From Gigaspora margarita (lineage: Eukaryota; Glomeromycota; Glomeromycetes; Diversisporales; Gigasporaceae), in the NCBI GenBank assembly GCA_009809945.1, contig WTPW01001612.1, positions 85,598 through 149,597 of the forward strand: a stretch of 64,000 nt of DNA. The letters run 5' to 3'. Below are positions 12,584 to 25,129 of this stretch, one piece after another (the first letter of the stretch is position 1; each line of letters begins with the position of its first letter). A program made the position numbers and the translations under genes. The notes below the pieces were generated by a model. It ran no database searches. It was not told the DNA's origin and saw only the letters and a program-made list of their open reading frames with translations.

Positions 12584-13113
12584 TGTTATAGAACGAGTTT
12601 TAACATTAGTTTCTTTAATGTATTTTCTAGTATTATTTTTAATTATATTTTATTGGATTATTTTATTATCTTATTTTGTTATATTATTTTATATTATTTT
12701 ATATTATTAACTATATATGTCTAAGTTAGAAGTATGAGTAACATGGTTAACCATTTCTACCATTTCTACCATTTCTACCATTTCTACCATTTCTACCATT
12801 TCTACTTCTAATGATCAAAAGGTATATATACCCTAGTTTTCTGCCCTCCTGTACAATAGACTCAGATTACCCTTTCCTCCCTCTAATGTTTAGGAATAGT
12901 TATCTATCTTGAATATTATCTCATAAATAAATAAAATATATCTTTGCCAAATAAATACTCTCTTGCTCTTTCATAAATAAATATAATGAACCGCTCTAGT
13001 GAAGTAATATTCCACTTGCACACTGCTTCATATCTTCTCTGACCCTTACAAGATCCCTGTCACTGTGTGTTGTGTTGCAAGTACTATATTGAAGGCAATA
13101 GTCGCTTGTAACA
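12584..13113 (+). repeat. 5' LTR of the Gypsy element
   Basis: It begins TGTTATAGAACG and ends CGCTTGTAACA. It contains six to seven copies of CCATTTCTA in tandem (about 12750-12805), a TATATATACCC box near 12823 and AATAAATAAA signals near 12926. The sequence just after the LTR (TTTTGGTGCC) is at the primer-binding-site position. Confidence 0.93.
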
Positions 13114-15039
13114 TTTTGGTGCCTTCTGGTGAAACTTATTAAAAACAGCCAGAACCCTTAGGACCCTTTTCCCCCTCAATCTGCAAGGATATTTCTCTTG
13201 CCTCTTTTTTTTCTTTATTAAGTTATTATTTTTGGTTTACCTGTCGAATTGAAAAAGATTCATTCAGAAGGGCATACTCGAAGCCTCTTGCTTTTGTAGC
13301 ACTGGTATTTTCCTGTTGAATTGAAAAAGATTCGTTCAAAAGGGCATACTTGAAGCCTCTGCTTTTGTAGCACTTTTATTGTTTAGTTATTTGTATTGGT
13401 TATTTTCTTTAGACCCAGATTGAAATTTCCTTACCTTTTCTTAGTATATTTTAGACCTCTTAGTATCTAACCTTTTTTTCTTTTCCTCTAAAAAAATTAA
13501 AATTCAAATTGCTTACCTCTTAGACCTTTTATATGAGTAGAGCTTATCAAATTCATTTAGAACAAATCGAAGCTCACGATCTTCACTACCCCTCTCCTCT
13601 TGCTACTGAAGTTATACAAGTTACCAACCCTGATTTATCTTGTCGCATTTGTTACCCACCTGTAGGATATCATCGAGCCTTCCATCACTTTTGGAACAAA
13701 TACCAAACTACATATTTTGCCTATTGCTATACTCAACAAACGGTTGACGCCCATTTTATTTTAACTCTTCCTCGAGATTACAATACTCTTAGAGCTGCCG
13801 CTAGGGACATTGTTTTTAGCTGTAGATACAACAACCCTCACTTGACCCTTTAGCAGTTATTGCTGCTCTCCTCCGTGCCAATACTCGTTTTACTCTTGCT
13901 CCTACTCTACCCTCTGACTTTGAAAGAAACACCTTTGACGTCCATCTTGAAACCCCTGCTATTTCTATACCAATACTTGGCTGAGTAATCGATAACCTTA
14001 ATCATCTTTCTCCTATTACTCAAGGAACTGACGAAGAGTTAGATTATATAATTTTTCTTACCACTCGATCAATACATACCTTAGAACCGGAAGATTTAGA
14101 TAATTTTGCTGGACCTTCTCACACATCTTCTCTCTTACCCTACAACGAAAATACTACCCAAGTCCAATTTCCTCCTCGCATTCCACTTCCCTCTTTACCT
14201 TTATCTGAAATTCGCCTTGACCAACCTCTTACTCGACCTAATACTCCACCTCCTAATCCACTACCAAGATTTCTTCAAAATTGAAATCCTGCACAATATT
14301 TTCAACGAACTCCTCCACCAGTAACCACCCAATTACCAGTTGTAAATGAACTATACCAAGCTAATACAACTCCTAATACTACTCCTCTAACTACACCCTC
14401 TTTACGTCGACAACTTTTCATCCCACAACCTGCTCCTACTAATCACCAAATAATCGAAGTACTCCCAGTACCTACTCCTTAACCACATCTAACAAATGAA
14501 CCTAATCCTCAAATCAATCAAGTACTCAACCCAACTCCTCTTAATTTATCTCCTCTTCGAACTGACAATCAAATTCACTTACCCCAAGTTGAAGTTATTG
14601 AACCACGAATAGTTAGAGCTTATCCAGAAGAAGCCAAAGAAGAAATACCTTTGGAAGAAGTAAATTTACAAGAACAAAAAGAAAACCTCAACGAAGAATT
14701 AGTTGAATCAGAAGAAGAAACCTCAGAAAAAGAAGCATCTGAAGAAGAAGAAGACCTCAACGAAAGACCAATCGAAGATCCTAACCAAGAAGAATTAGCT
14801 AAAACCGAAGAAGAACTTGAAGAACCTAACCCAAAAGAACTCGGATTTTCAGATTCAGAATCAGACGCCACTGTAGAAGACCCAGAATCTGAAGAAGCTA
14901 TGGCTAGGGTGTCCAGGAATATGCTATTAGCATAATTTGTCATAATTCGAGTTCACTAGCATTATTATGCTAGCAGCAGAATTTAGCATAATTTACATTT
15001 TCTAGTATAAAATTTAGCATTATTTGGGTATTTTTGATA

Positions 15040-15560
15040 ATAGATAGAGTATCACTAAATTTTTATATACATATGGTACAGAGAATCTAAAAACTACATT
15101 ACAATATTTTTGGACGATTTTGAACACAAAAAAACTGGGATAGCTTATCTTTGGATATAATCGATTTTTTGTCAATCGCCAGCAGTCATTACATAGTAAA
15201 GTCCAAATTCTTCTGTGTAAATCGATTATTAACACTTAAATAAACTTGTTTGGAAGACAAAACTACACATATCTTGAAAGTTTCATCAAAACAGGAGTAC
15301 TTTTTATTATTTGACTTTTAATTTTTACGTTCAACGAATATATTTGTTAATAAAATTTTAATCTCTTCGTTGAACATAAAAATTAAAATCCAATTAAAAA
15401 AAATTCTTCAATTTTGTTGTAAATTTTAGAGTATATGTATTTTGATCTTCTTGATAAGTTTACTTAAGCGACTTTAATCGATTTGCTTAGTAAAATTTGG
15501 ACTTTATTATGTAGCAACTTTTGTCGATCGTTGGGCAGCTTATTTTCAGGTATGGATATT
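15040..15560. repeat. Decayed CCGTA-family hairpin inside the hAT derivative
   Basis: Arms carry TACATAGTAAAGTCCAAAT and its inverse AATTTGGACTTTATTATGTA, the loop region has TTTACGTTCAACGAA/TTCGTTGAACATAAA, and the edges read GATAGCTTATCTTTGG/GCAGCTTATTTTCAGG. These are the internal features of the TA-flanked elements at 57172 and 60614. The terminal CCGTATT bases are lost. The box TTGATAAGTTTACTTAAG lies at 15451-15468. Confidence 0.65.
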
Positions 15561-15674
15561 GAATGTAGTTTTTCTAATTATAAAAATACTCTTGATAATA
15601 ATCATCATGCACTTTCAGAAGAAACTTTAGGAAAACTTAATATATTATATTTTAATAAAGAAAAGTTAGAATAA
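15540..15674 (+). pseudogene. hAT transposase C-terminal (dimerisation) remnant
   Basis: The 3' part of an open frame (15483-15674) reads ECSFSNYKNTLDNNHHALSE followed by ETLGKLNILYFNKEKLE and a stop. The pattern ...FS....L...R..L..E.L.KL.....N... matches the hAT C-terminal dimerisation block. The residues upstream of 15540 are hairpin sequence, not transposase, so no catalytic part remains. It fits with the hAT ends and duplication of the enclosing element. Confidence 0.65.
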
Positions 15675-17049
15675 ATATAATTCATAAATAGTTATTTTTA
15701 AAATTTTGTATTATTAAAACTATAAAATCTCTTAATTTAAAAAAAAAATTTTTTTAAAAAAATCATTAGCAGAAAAAGCATAATTTCATACTATTAGCAA
15801 GCATAATTTACTATCATTAGCAGCAGAATTCTGGACACCCTAGCTATGGCCAACGATGCTTTAAATGCTGCTACTAACACCATGAATGCTCTCACCCAAG
15901 CTATGGGACGAGGCAGTGAAAAATCTTTTCTCAAAATTGATTTCTATCGTGGTGATGGAACCCAAGATCCTGTAACCTGGATAGAAGAATTTGAACATGC
16001 TGCTAAAGCTAACCACTGGAGCCCTGCTCGACAACTAGAACTTGCTTGTGCTTATATGAAGGACAATGCTCAAGAATGGCTTACTAGTCTTGAGGCACCC
16101 CCAACTGCTTTTCATAATAATGATCATGGGAATCATGATATTGTTAGTTTTACCCATATTTTTAAAGAAAAATTTAGCACTACCAAACAGAAAGCCACTT
16201 GGCAAAAACAACTCTTTGAAATTAAGCAAGGCACAGATACTGTTGATTCTATATTAGTCGCTTTAAATGACTCAGAGGAAGAGTCGACCCAAGAGAAGTT
16301 TTCCCTGCTCCCGTTATGATTCAATTCTTTATCCAAGGATTATGCCCAGAATATGCTATGAATGTCCAAGCTGCTGAACCTGAAACCTTGAATGCTGCAA
16401 TTGCTGAAGCACGCAAATAGGAAACTGGACGGATAATGACCTCTGACCATAATACAAATGATACCAACAAAGCTATAGAATGCCTTTCTGAACAAATTGC
16501 AAGCTTAGTATCAATCTTGCTAAAAAACAAGCTGCCCCTACTCCCACTCCTGCCTATTACTCTGACCAAAATAAAGACCAACCCCAGCAAGGAGCTACCA
16601 ATGCCACTTGTTATTATTGTAGACAAAAAGGACGTTTTATCCGAAATTGTCATGCTCGATTCCAAGATAACAAAAGGGACAACCAAGAATACCAATTCCG
16701 AGGCTGAGGTAATGATTACTCTTCTAGAAATAACCAGTCCTATTATAGATCCAGATCTAGAAACTGAAGCAGATCCAGGGACCGAAATTATAATAATAAC
16801 TGCTCTGGATACGACCGACACCGAAGCCGAAGCCAATCACGTAATAGATACAGAAATGACTGGAATCATCGATCCTCTGACTGATCCAGATCCAGGAATC
16901 GCTCCTCTACCCCTTACTCCCGTGATGTATATACTATCGATACTGCCAATGACTATACTTATGAGCAATTTGAAACCTTTCTTGTAAATGAATCCATACA
17001 TACTGCTCTTGCTAGTTACTTGACCCAGGAATCCAAATCAACTCAGATC

Positions 17050-20000
17050 CAGACTCCAACCTATACCACTCCTGTTAAATGCAATATCAAACTACAAGTA
17101 AACCTTACCATGCTGTAATTGATAGTAGAGCTGCTATTAGTATGATCTCTCACCAAGTTGTAAAAGAACTTGGACTAAAAATTGAAGCCCCTTCTACAAG
17201 CCTTATTGTCTCTGCTGCTGGATCCTCTGTCCGCCCTCTTGGAATTATTAAAAATCTCTCAATAGAAATTGTAAGAACCACTATCCCTCTGGATGTAGAA
17301 GTTATGAATGCCACTTCTTATTCATTACTTTTAGGTAATGACTAGTCACAGAAAGTAGATGCAAGCTACAATTAGAAAAACAAGGCTTATACTCTTCGCT
17401 GGAACAAGAAAAAGATTCATGTACCTACCTCCTATGAAAATAACCAACCCTTACCTGCCCAACCTACTCTCACTGATGAAAAAGATTTGAAAAAATTTGA
17501 ACAAGAGTATCTTAGTCCAAAAGAAGCCTATATGGCAAATACAGAACCAAATATCTGGACTACTATTACTTGCAGACCCAGACCCAGTGTGTCCTTCTCT
17601 AACCAAAAATGTGGACATTGCTACTCCTATAATCATCTATATGCTAACTACCCCAACAATGAATGTTACCGATGTCACCGCTATGGACACCTTGCTGCTC
17701 ATTGCCCTAGGCAGGCCCCCAAATGTAATATTTGTAAAACCTGTTCTCAACCAGGACATTTATATAAGGACTGCCCAGAAAACTGCTGCTATCAATGTGG
17801 ACAATATGGACATATCAGAGCCATCTGTCCTCAAATGACCCAGAAATTAGAAAACCAGAGATTTGAATGTGGTTGTGATCCTCAGGAAGTAAAGACCCAA
17901 CGTCTCCCTCATTTTACCACTCTACGCACCCACCACTGTTTAAATGTAAAGTACCCAAGAAACCTGAAGAGATTAGACCATTGAACCAAACCATGGTGTG
18001 TAAGGGATGTTGGATTGATTTCCATTATGATTTAGTACTTGATGACCCCCGAAGCATTGAATTCTTCACCAATGGTGAAGGCAGAGGAACCTTGACTGAA
18101 TGCAAACTCTGCAAAGAACAAGGAATTAGATCCAAGATGATTAAACTCAATTCCAGTCGAGAGGATGTTCGATTTTGTTACCTTGAACACCTCTATGCTT
18201 ACAAGGCTGCCCAAGATATTGAATCTAATCCCAATTACAACCTCTGGACCCAAGTATGTCATTATACAGATTCATCCAGAAATGCCGGATACAGCTATGA
18301 TCTCAATCAAAGCCGAATTTTCTGTTTAGCCCAGATCCAAATTGGTGAAAGCAATGAAGACCTTGCCCATGCTCTTGAACCCCAATATGATGACTATTCT
18401 AACCAAAGTTATACCTACGATAAAGTAAATATCATCATGAGAGCCACCCATGTAGAATTAACAGAAACAGAAGAACAAACATTACAACGAATTCTTGCTG
18501 AATCCTTTGATATGAGTCATCCTAACTTTGATAGAAGGAAAGCCATGGAAAACTTGCAAAGAAACTTTGCAGGAACTGCAGGCCTTTGTGAATCTTGTAT
18601 CATGGTCAAAACAAATGATGAACTATGACAACATGAAAATTTGTGCAAGGAATGCTATGAAGAAGCTCACCCTCTCCCAGATCCAGAAACAGAAATCCTT
18701 CCTCCACCTAACCTCTCTATACCTGAGGCACTTGAACCCAATGAATCTACTACACTCCCCGTACCAGAGTTATCTATTGTTGCACCCATCAAAACTGCCT
18801 CGCCTGTTCTGGAATCAGCTAAACTAATTCAACTCTTGCAGGAAAAGATGCGACAACAAGCTCAAATTATTACTCTTCTTCAAGAACAAGCCAAAACATT
18901 TGAACATCAGGAACAGACTATCAAGACTCTACAGGACCGAGTTCATTATTTTGAAAACTTTTATCATCAATTAAGGGACTTGTATACCGAGTCTACTGTC
19001 CCTATACCTGCGTCTAGTAACCAGGATGCTCAAAATTTTTGAGTTATCCTGAGCATGATCAAAAACTACTCGAAGATACAGACAATAATAGACCCAGAAA
19101 CATTCGAGAAATATATATGACTCAGAAAATTAACCCAAAAGTAGGACCTCTCACTACTAACCAAGGAGCCCAGTTTAGACAATTGCTTCTTAAATTTGCA
19201 GACCTTTTTGCAAAAGATATGATCCAACTAGGTAGAACTGACCTAGTTGTTCATCGAATATTCACTGATGATGGACCCCCTATTAGCTCATGACCCTATA
19301 TGGTGCCCCTTACGGAACAAGCAGTTATAAATGAAGAAGTACGATGAATGTTGGAAAATGAATTAATTAGAGAGTCCTCTAGCCCTTGGGCCTCTCCTGT
19401 TGTACTTGTAAACAAGAAAAATGGAAAGAAAAGATTTTGTGTAGATTATCGAAAGCTCAATAATGTTACCAAGAAAGACCAATACCCCAACCTCGAATTG
19501 ATGAAATGCTTGACTCCCTTGCTGGAGCTACTTACTTTTCCACTTTAGATCTTATGAGTGGATATTGGCAAGTAAAAGTACACCCAGAAGATAGAGAGAA
19601 AACTGCTTTCATAACCAGATACGGAACCTATGAATTCAATGTCATGCCTTTTGAATTGTGTAATGCCCCTGCTACCTTTCAATGTCTCATGAACCAGGTT
19701 TATAAGGGTATAGCCTATAAGTATGTTGTGGTATACCTAGATGATACCAATGTCTTCTCTCGAACATTTGATGATNATATTAAACATCTACGAGAAGTCT
19801 TTACTAGAATAAGGAAAGCTAGATTGAAGTTAAATATTGAAAAGTGTAATTTTTGGATGAAAAGACTACTATTCCTAGGACATATTATTGAAGAAAAAGG
19901 AATTGCCCCAGACCCAGACAAGATAATTGTGGTGCAAAACATCCAACCTCCCCAAAATGTAACCCAACTACGATCATTTTTAGGACTCGCTGGATATTAT

Positions 20001-21850
20001 AGATGATTCATCCCACATTTCTCTTCCATTGCTCATCCTCTTAACCAGTTATTGCATAAGGACAATGCTTATGAATGGAATGTGAAATGTCAAAAGGCTT
20101 TTGATAAATTGAAATACCGGTTGACTACTGCCCCTATCCTCATCTATCCAGACTATCGAAAAGAATTTATTCTCGCTACGGATGCATCCTATGAAGGATT
20201 TGGAGCCACTTTAAGCCAACTCTCTGATGATAAAAAGGAACACCCAATTGCCTATGCTAGTAAAAGTTTGAAAAAGGAAGAAGTGAATTATGGAGCCACT
20301 GAACTAGAATGTGCTGCCATTGTATGGGCCATTGAACATTTCTATAAATATTTTGGTACAAGTCACTTTACCTTAGTTACAGACCACTCTGCTCTTAAAT
20401 GGTTAAAGTCATCCCAACCTAAAGAACGTTTAGGTCGTTGGATTATGAAACTCCAACCCTATCATTTTACTATTATACACAAACTCGGAAGACTCCATTC
20501 AAATGTTGATGCTCTCTCTAGATTACCGATCCAGACACACCCTCGTACTATTGACCCCACATGAATTTAGATCAATATCGAAACCTAATAGAGTATTTAG
20601 AATCAGACACTCTCTCCCCTGACTTAACGGACAATGAAAAAAGAACAATTATTAACCAATCTAGACGATATGAAGTGAAAAATGAATTATTATACAAAAA
20701 GAATAGAAAATATCCAGACAGACCTATTAGAGTTATCAAATGGACCGAAGTCGAACCAATATTGTACATGATGCATAGTCACCCTACTGCTGGACATTTA
20801 GAAACAGATGCTATGTATTATAAGATATCTGAACGATATTATTGGAACCAAATGTATAGAGATGTTCAGAACAATGTTCACTCTTGTGAAATATGCCAGA
20901 AACGAGGAAAAAGTAAAAAAAAGGAACCTCTCCACCCTATCCAAGTTGGAAGAGCCTTTGAACGTGTTGGAATAGACTTAGTTGGACCTCTCCCTATAAC
21001 CCCTCAAAACAATCGCTATATTATTGTTGCTACTGATTACCTTATCTGCTGGCCAGAAGCCAAAGCTGTACCGGATGCAGTGCAAAAACTTTAGCCAAGT
21101 TTATCTTTGAAGAAATTGTTTGTAGACATGGAGTACTCAAGATGATACTCTCGGATAATGGAAAGAATTTTGTTAGTTAAATTGTAAGGATACTATGCAA
21201 ATAGTTCTTGATAAAACATATATTTTCTTCACCTTACCACCCACAAACCAATGGAATGGTTGAAAGATTAAACAGAACCCTTTGTAATTCTCTTGCAAAA
21301 GTTACAGAAAAAGACACAGAATGGGATACACATATACCTGCTGTACTATTTGCATACAGGACCAAATGACATGCAACTACTGGATACACTCCTTTTCATT
21401 TGGTATATGGTTGACAAGCTATTTTACCAATAGAAACTGTTATCCCTATAAACCCAGGTGAACCAGATGATGAAGTCTCTCTAGAAGATAGTATTCTCCA
21501 ACGAGCATTTGAATTAATTGAAGAATTACCTATCACCATAGTAATGCCAGAGAAAATACAATTAAATCTCAAAAGAAACAGAAAGTTAGATTTGATTCCA
21601 AGATACAGAAAGAAGAATTTGAANTTGGTGATAAAGTTTGGGTACAAAGAAAGGACATTGAAGCCTCTAGATCTGCAAAATTTGAAGAGAAAAGAATAGG
21701 ACCATTTATTGTTAAGGAAAAATTAAATAATGGCGCCTATAAACTATGTACAATGGATGGAAAAACATTAAAGCAGTACTACAATAGTGATCGTCTTGTT
21801 AAGTACTACGAGAAACAAGATTGGCAACCTGTGATTGTCATTTGAATTTC
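17050..21850 (+). mobile_element. pol region of the Gypsy element (fossil)
   Basis: Parts in order: aspartic protease near 17100-17340, a cluster of CCHC zinc knuckles near 17610-17840, a Cys-rich region of unknown role near 17980-18640, a coiled-coil-like Gln/Glu-rich stretch near 18830-18980, reverse transcriptase near 19290-20010 with the YLDD motif near 19735, RNase H near 20050-20560, and integrase near 20600-21800 with an HHCC zinc domain ahead of the DDE core. The order PR-RT-RH-INT defines Ty3/Gypsy. The knuckle cluster between protease and RT, in addition to the one in gag, is unusual. The coding is broken. Confidence 0.88.
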
Positions 21851-23195
21851 TAGGAAGAAATTCTTAAAATGGATGGAACACAGCCTCAACCCCTTAATTT
21901 ACTGTGTACAACAGACAATTTTTTTTTCGAATCTAGACTACCCCCCATTTTTGCTTAAAATTAGAAATAGAAATAATATAGTAATATATATAAGAATCGG
22001 ATTTGTATTTCGTGGAACGATTGCCACTAAGTAAAGTCAGTCAATATTGCTCCGTTTGAGCTGAAATTTTGTCTATATACCCAATAGAGGATTGCGCACC
22101 TTTTCTACTAAACTTATCTTAGTACGAAAACGCTTGTAGAACCCGAAAATCGACTTGCCGGCATTTTTGATCAACCAGAAAACTTTTTGGTCATGTGATC
22201 AACATTACGATTTATAAGTCACATGAGTGACGCCGCGAAACAATTAAACAAGCCCTATTCTTTAAATTGACATGGATAACAATATTTTTTTATTTCTTTT
22301 TGAAGTAACCACTTTTGTCTTAACCTTAAAATTACTAGAAACATTTCCCCTTTCCCTTTCCCTCTTAATAACAAAAACTTTAATTCGTAAAATGGAAACT
22401 CTGACCCTGCAACCTCAAACCCTAATTAGTCTTGCTGAGTTAATTAAATGTTGGAACCAAGACCCTGCATCTCAGAACAATAGTCTTATTATTACTACCA
22501 ACCAGGTAGCCATAACCGATGGAAAAAAAATTATATTTTCTCTACAATTCCCTTTAGAAAATGAAGAACAGATTCAGAATAATGTTATCAATAATGACGA
22601 AACTGAAATTATCCCAGAAAGTTTAGAGTTAGAACCAGATGGTAATCTAACACATACAGACACAGAAAATACTAATGAAGAATTATTTTTCTCGCTTGCT
22701 CTTATTGAACCAGAAGATACTAGTCCTCAAGACCCTATACCCAACGCTGTAACTTAGTTAGTTACCGACTTAACTGAAAATGAAGAAAGAGTCTCTCTTA
22801 GAAGAAACCCACTAAGTGAAACCTCTTCAGAGAACAAGCATCGAGAAATAATTACTCGACTCAGAATAGAAAGCTGAGGAAAACAAAGAGAACCTCAAAT
22901 TAGAATTCTGGAAGCCTGTTATTACCTTGAACAGTTAAAAATCAATGGTAATACCCAGAAAGAAAGACAAAGGATATGGGACACATTAAAAGAAAGTTTG
23001 GGACCTCAACGTGCTTCTCGAATATGGAAGTGTGCTGCCCGAATTTACCAAATCCTACAAGTGTGTGGATTGTCCTGTCTTTATTCCACTACTACGATTA
23101 CTTATACTAACTTGGAAGAATTGAATGAAGAAAATTTTTCTCTGCTATTACATGAAGTTGGAATTCGCAGTGCTCATTCTTAAAGGGGACAGAAA
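21850..23195 (+). mobile_element. 3' region of the Gypsy element with an extra open stretch (fossil)
   Basis: Between integrase and the 3' LTR lie about 420 bp without coding, then open stretches from about 22270 to 23185 that I do not recognise. The first has a hydrophobic N-terminus followed by an acidic, Glu/Asn-rich body; the second is short and basic. They may be an accessory ORF of this family or captured sequence. I do not call an envelope. Confidence 0.45.
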
Positions 23196-23725
23196 TGTTA
23201 TAGAATGAGTTTTAACATTAGTTTCTTTAATGTATTTTCTAGTATTATTTTTAATTATATTTTATTGGATTATTTTATTATCTTATTTTGTTATATTATT
23301 TTATATTATTTTATATTATTAACTATATATGNCTAAGTTANAAGTANGAGTAACATGGTTAACNATTTCTACCATTTCTACCATTTCTACCATTTCTACC
23401 ATTTCTACCATTTCTACTTCTAATGATCAAAAGGTATATANACCCTAGTTTTCTGCCCTCCTGTACAATAGACTCAGATTACCCTTTCCTCCCTCTAATG
23501 TTTAGGAATAGTTATCTATCTTGAATATTATCTCATAAATAAATAAAATATATCTTTGCCAAATAAATACTCTCTTGCTCTTTCATAAATAAATATAATG
23601 AACTGCTCTAGTGAAGTAATATTCTACTTGCACACCACTTCATATCTTCTCTGACCCTTACAAGATCCCTGTCGCTGTGTGTTGTGTTACAAGTACTATA
23701 TTGAAGGCAATAGTCGCTTATAACA
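23196..23725 (+). repeat. 3' LTR of the Gypsy element
   Basis: It begins TGTTATAGAATG and ends CGCTTATAACA, the same length as the 5' LTR with the same CCATTTCTA tandem block. Five ambiguous bases (23332-23441) suggest that the assembler merged related copies here. Confidence 0.93.
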
Positions 23726-23870
23726 AAGGTAATAAAGTATTTTAATTTGAACTTTCTCAAATAGATTTTAGAGCAGGTAGGAAGAACTTGGCCTGGAATA
23801 AAGATGTAAATAGTTTGATAGATCTAATTTTATTATAATATAATTTTGTGTTAGGTGTCAGTTAGTAAAT
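23726..23870 (+). pseudogene. LINE ORF2 3' tail beyond the Gypsy insertion
   Basis: Read from the shared AAGG, the LINE frame continues as KKVIKYFNLNFLK, then a TAG, then ILEQVGRTWPGIKM before more stops. It is short and degenerate, and is supported mainly by the target duplication and frame continuity. Confidence 0.5.
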
Positions 23871-24059
23871 TATTAATAAAGTACACCTTATGGCATTCTC
23901 TTCAGAGGTTTGTTAAAAAAAAAAAATTTTATAATTATTACAGGTCATCAATTTGGCAGAATTGTTTGAGGAGTTATTTATTAGCAGATAATATAAGGTA
24001 TTCAAGTGAAACTAGAAACAATAAATACATAGCTAAAATAAGTAATATAAAACAAAATA

Positions 24060-24237
24060 TTACCTATTATAACCAACCTATATGGGTTACTCATGTGGGT
24101 GACCCACAGGTTAACCCATGAGTGATCTGTGGTTTGGTCCATGGATTGATCTACAAGTGGTCCATAATTCAACCTAGATTACTTGCCCACCTGCAGGTAA
24201 CCTATATGATACTTATCTGGCTCAGAACACTAAACTT
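24060..24237. repeat. Palindromic GGTTACC/GGGTGACCC-rich repeat end
   Basis: ATGGGTTACTCATGTGGGTG, GACCCACAGGTTAACCCATG and CACCTGCAGGTAACC form overlapping inverted repeats, ending GGCTCAGAACACT. The end resembles AGTGTTCTGACC at 5617 in inverse orientation. Confidence 0.45.
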
Positions 24238-24249
24238 ATATCTAACTAT

Positions 24250-24735
24250 CACTATCTAATCTTAAAATATCAAGAGCAATATAATCCTATAGGTGCTTTC
24301 AGAAATCAAATATTGTATCCAGAAGCATATACTTCATTGCTAAAAGTTTACCAAGAAGCAAATCCAACAAAAAAAAGAGTTATTGCTATTTGAAAAGTAC
24401 AAAACATGTGGAATAAGTTGAAAGGTAATAAAGATTTGTTAGAGAAAAAAATTGAGTTATATAAAGCTTGAGAGTGAAGAAAAAAAAGGAAAAGCAACAC
24501 TTTTTCATTAAGGTTATCTGTCAAAGCCAAGAATGTAATGCATTAAAGAATATAGAGAAACAAGTACAAGCTTTTTCTACTACAATTGCTGAGATACCAC
24601 TAAAGATATCACTAAAGACACTAAAAAAGATACAACTGATTACATGTCTAAAAGTCAAGAAATGCTAGCTCAAACCAAGTTAAAAGAAGAACTCATTTGA
24701 TTAAATCAGGAATTGTTACACCTTCAAAATCTATA
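24250..24735 (+). pseudogene. Decayed coding region, product unknown
   Basis: A continuous codon-like stretch near 24277-24390 reads NPIGAFRNQILYPEAYTSLL and goes on through EANPTKKRVIAI, then MWNKLKGNKDLLEKKIELYK across stops and frame changes to about 24680. The composition (Lys/Glu-rich, helical) looks like protein rather than random AT sequence. I do not recognise the family. It could be a broken host gene or a retroposed copy. Confidence 0.35.
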
Positions 24736-24739
24736 ATTA

Positions 24740-25007
24740 AAAATAGTAAAAATTGTTTTTATATATTAAAAAAAAATGATGATTCTGATTAGCAGATCTA
24801 CTGAATAATTGATTATGGGATTACAGTGTTTAAAAATAAATGATATTTAATTGTTGTAATTAATAATTTATTAAGAATCAAATTATTTTAATTGATTATA
24901 GTGCATAATATTGCAAAAATGTGTGATATTTGCAGGTCTTGATGTTGACAATTCTAGTAGATTTTTAGATTCTTAAAGAATTTCAAGATTTCAAAAAATA
25001 TAGAAGG
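24740..25007. other. AT-rich spacer
   Basis: No feature recognised. Confidence 0.5.
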
Positions 25008-25129
25008 TATGGGGGTATCCATAAATAACGTTATGCTTGGGGGTTCCCAAAAATATAATGTCTTTTCTAATAAATCGAGGGGTCAAAAAATATACCATAT
25101 ATTACCATGCAAGGGACCCCCCATAATCG

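Larger units (their letters stand above)
14905..15842. mobile_element. hAT derivative, 938 bp, inserted in the Gypsy gag
   Basis: Perfect 12-bp inverted ends TAGGGTGTCCAG/CTGGACACCCTA and a perfect 8-bp duplication GCTATGGC (14897-14904, 15843-15850) are diagnostic of hAT. Subterminal TTAGCATAATTT/AAATTATGCTAA-type repeats occur at both ends. It keeps only the tail of a transposase (15540-15674), so it is an internally deleted derivative. Most of its middle is a CCGTA-family hairpin (15040-15560). Confidence 0.92.
13530..17000 (+). mobile_element. gag region of the Gypsy element (fossil)
   Basis: After a leader (13114-13530), a long gag-like region starts near 13533. It has a proline/threonine-rich then very acidic stretch (Glu-rich around 14640-14900), a retrotransposon gag domain around 15900-16260 (GDGTQDPVTWIEEFEHAA and surroundings) and a zinc knuckle near 16610. 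A hAT derivative occupies 14905-15842. The coding is broken. The assignment is firm from the gag domain and its position between LTR and protease. Confidence 0.8.
12584..23725 (+). mobile_element. Ty3/Gypsy LTR retrotransposon (fossil), 11.1 kb
   Basis: Two 530-bp LTRs, each TG...CA, flank gag and pol in Ty3/Gypsy order (protease, RT, RNase H, integrase), with AAGG duplicated at both outer borders (12580-12583, 23726-23729). It sits inside the LINE ORF2. A hAT derivative (14905-15842) inserted into its gag region afterwards. The LTRs differ at roughly eight sites, all transitions, which makes it young compared with the relic at 29.3-38 kb. Internal coding is broken, at roughly a dozen places by eye, so this copy looks dead. 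Ambiguous bases in the 3' LTR mean the divergence figure is a minimum. Confidence 0.93.
7240..24050 (+). mobile_element. L1-like LINE, interrupted by a Gypsy element
   Basis: A CT-rich 5' leader, a gag-like ORF1 (from 7484) and an endonuclease-RT ORF2 (from 9230) lie in the usual order. The LINE is split at 12583/23726 by the LTR element; the AAGG duplication at both junctions and resumption of LINE coding after 23726 show the order of events. It lacks RNase H in what is visible and has a zinc-knuckle ORF1, like L1/Tx1-type LINEs. Neither the exact 5' start nor the 3' end is defined: I see no clear flanking duplication, and the 3' limit (about 23.9-24.05 kb) is an estimate. Both ORFs are broken, so this copy is dead. 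Confidence 0.75.

Noticed and set aside
16321-16836. 171-codon minus-strand frame
   Set aside because: It is a shadow of the gag region of the Gypsy element; the Ser/Val-rich composition is the complement of Asp/Asn/Thr codons.
5617-24237. Single giant element with ends AGTGTTCTGA at 5617 and 24237 enclosing the LINE
   Set aside because: The ends are similar, but the right half of the 5' copy is not traced through 7146-7240 and no target duplication was found. Left as two separate repeat ends.
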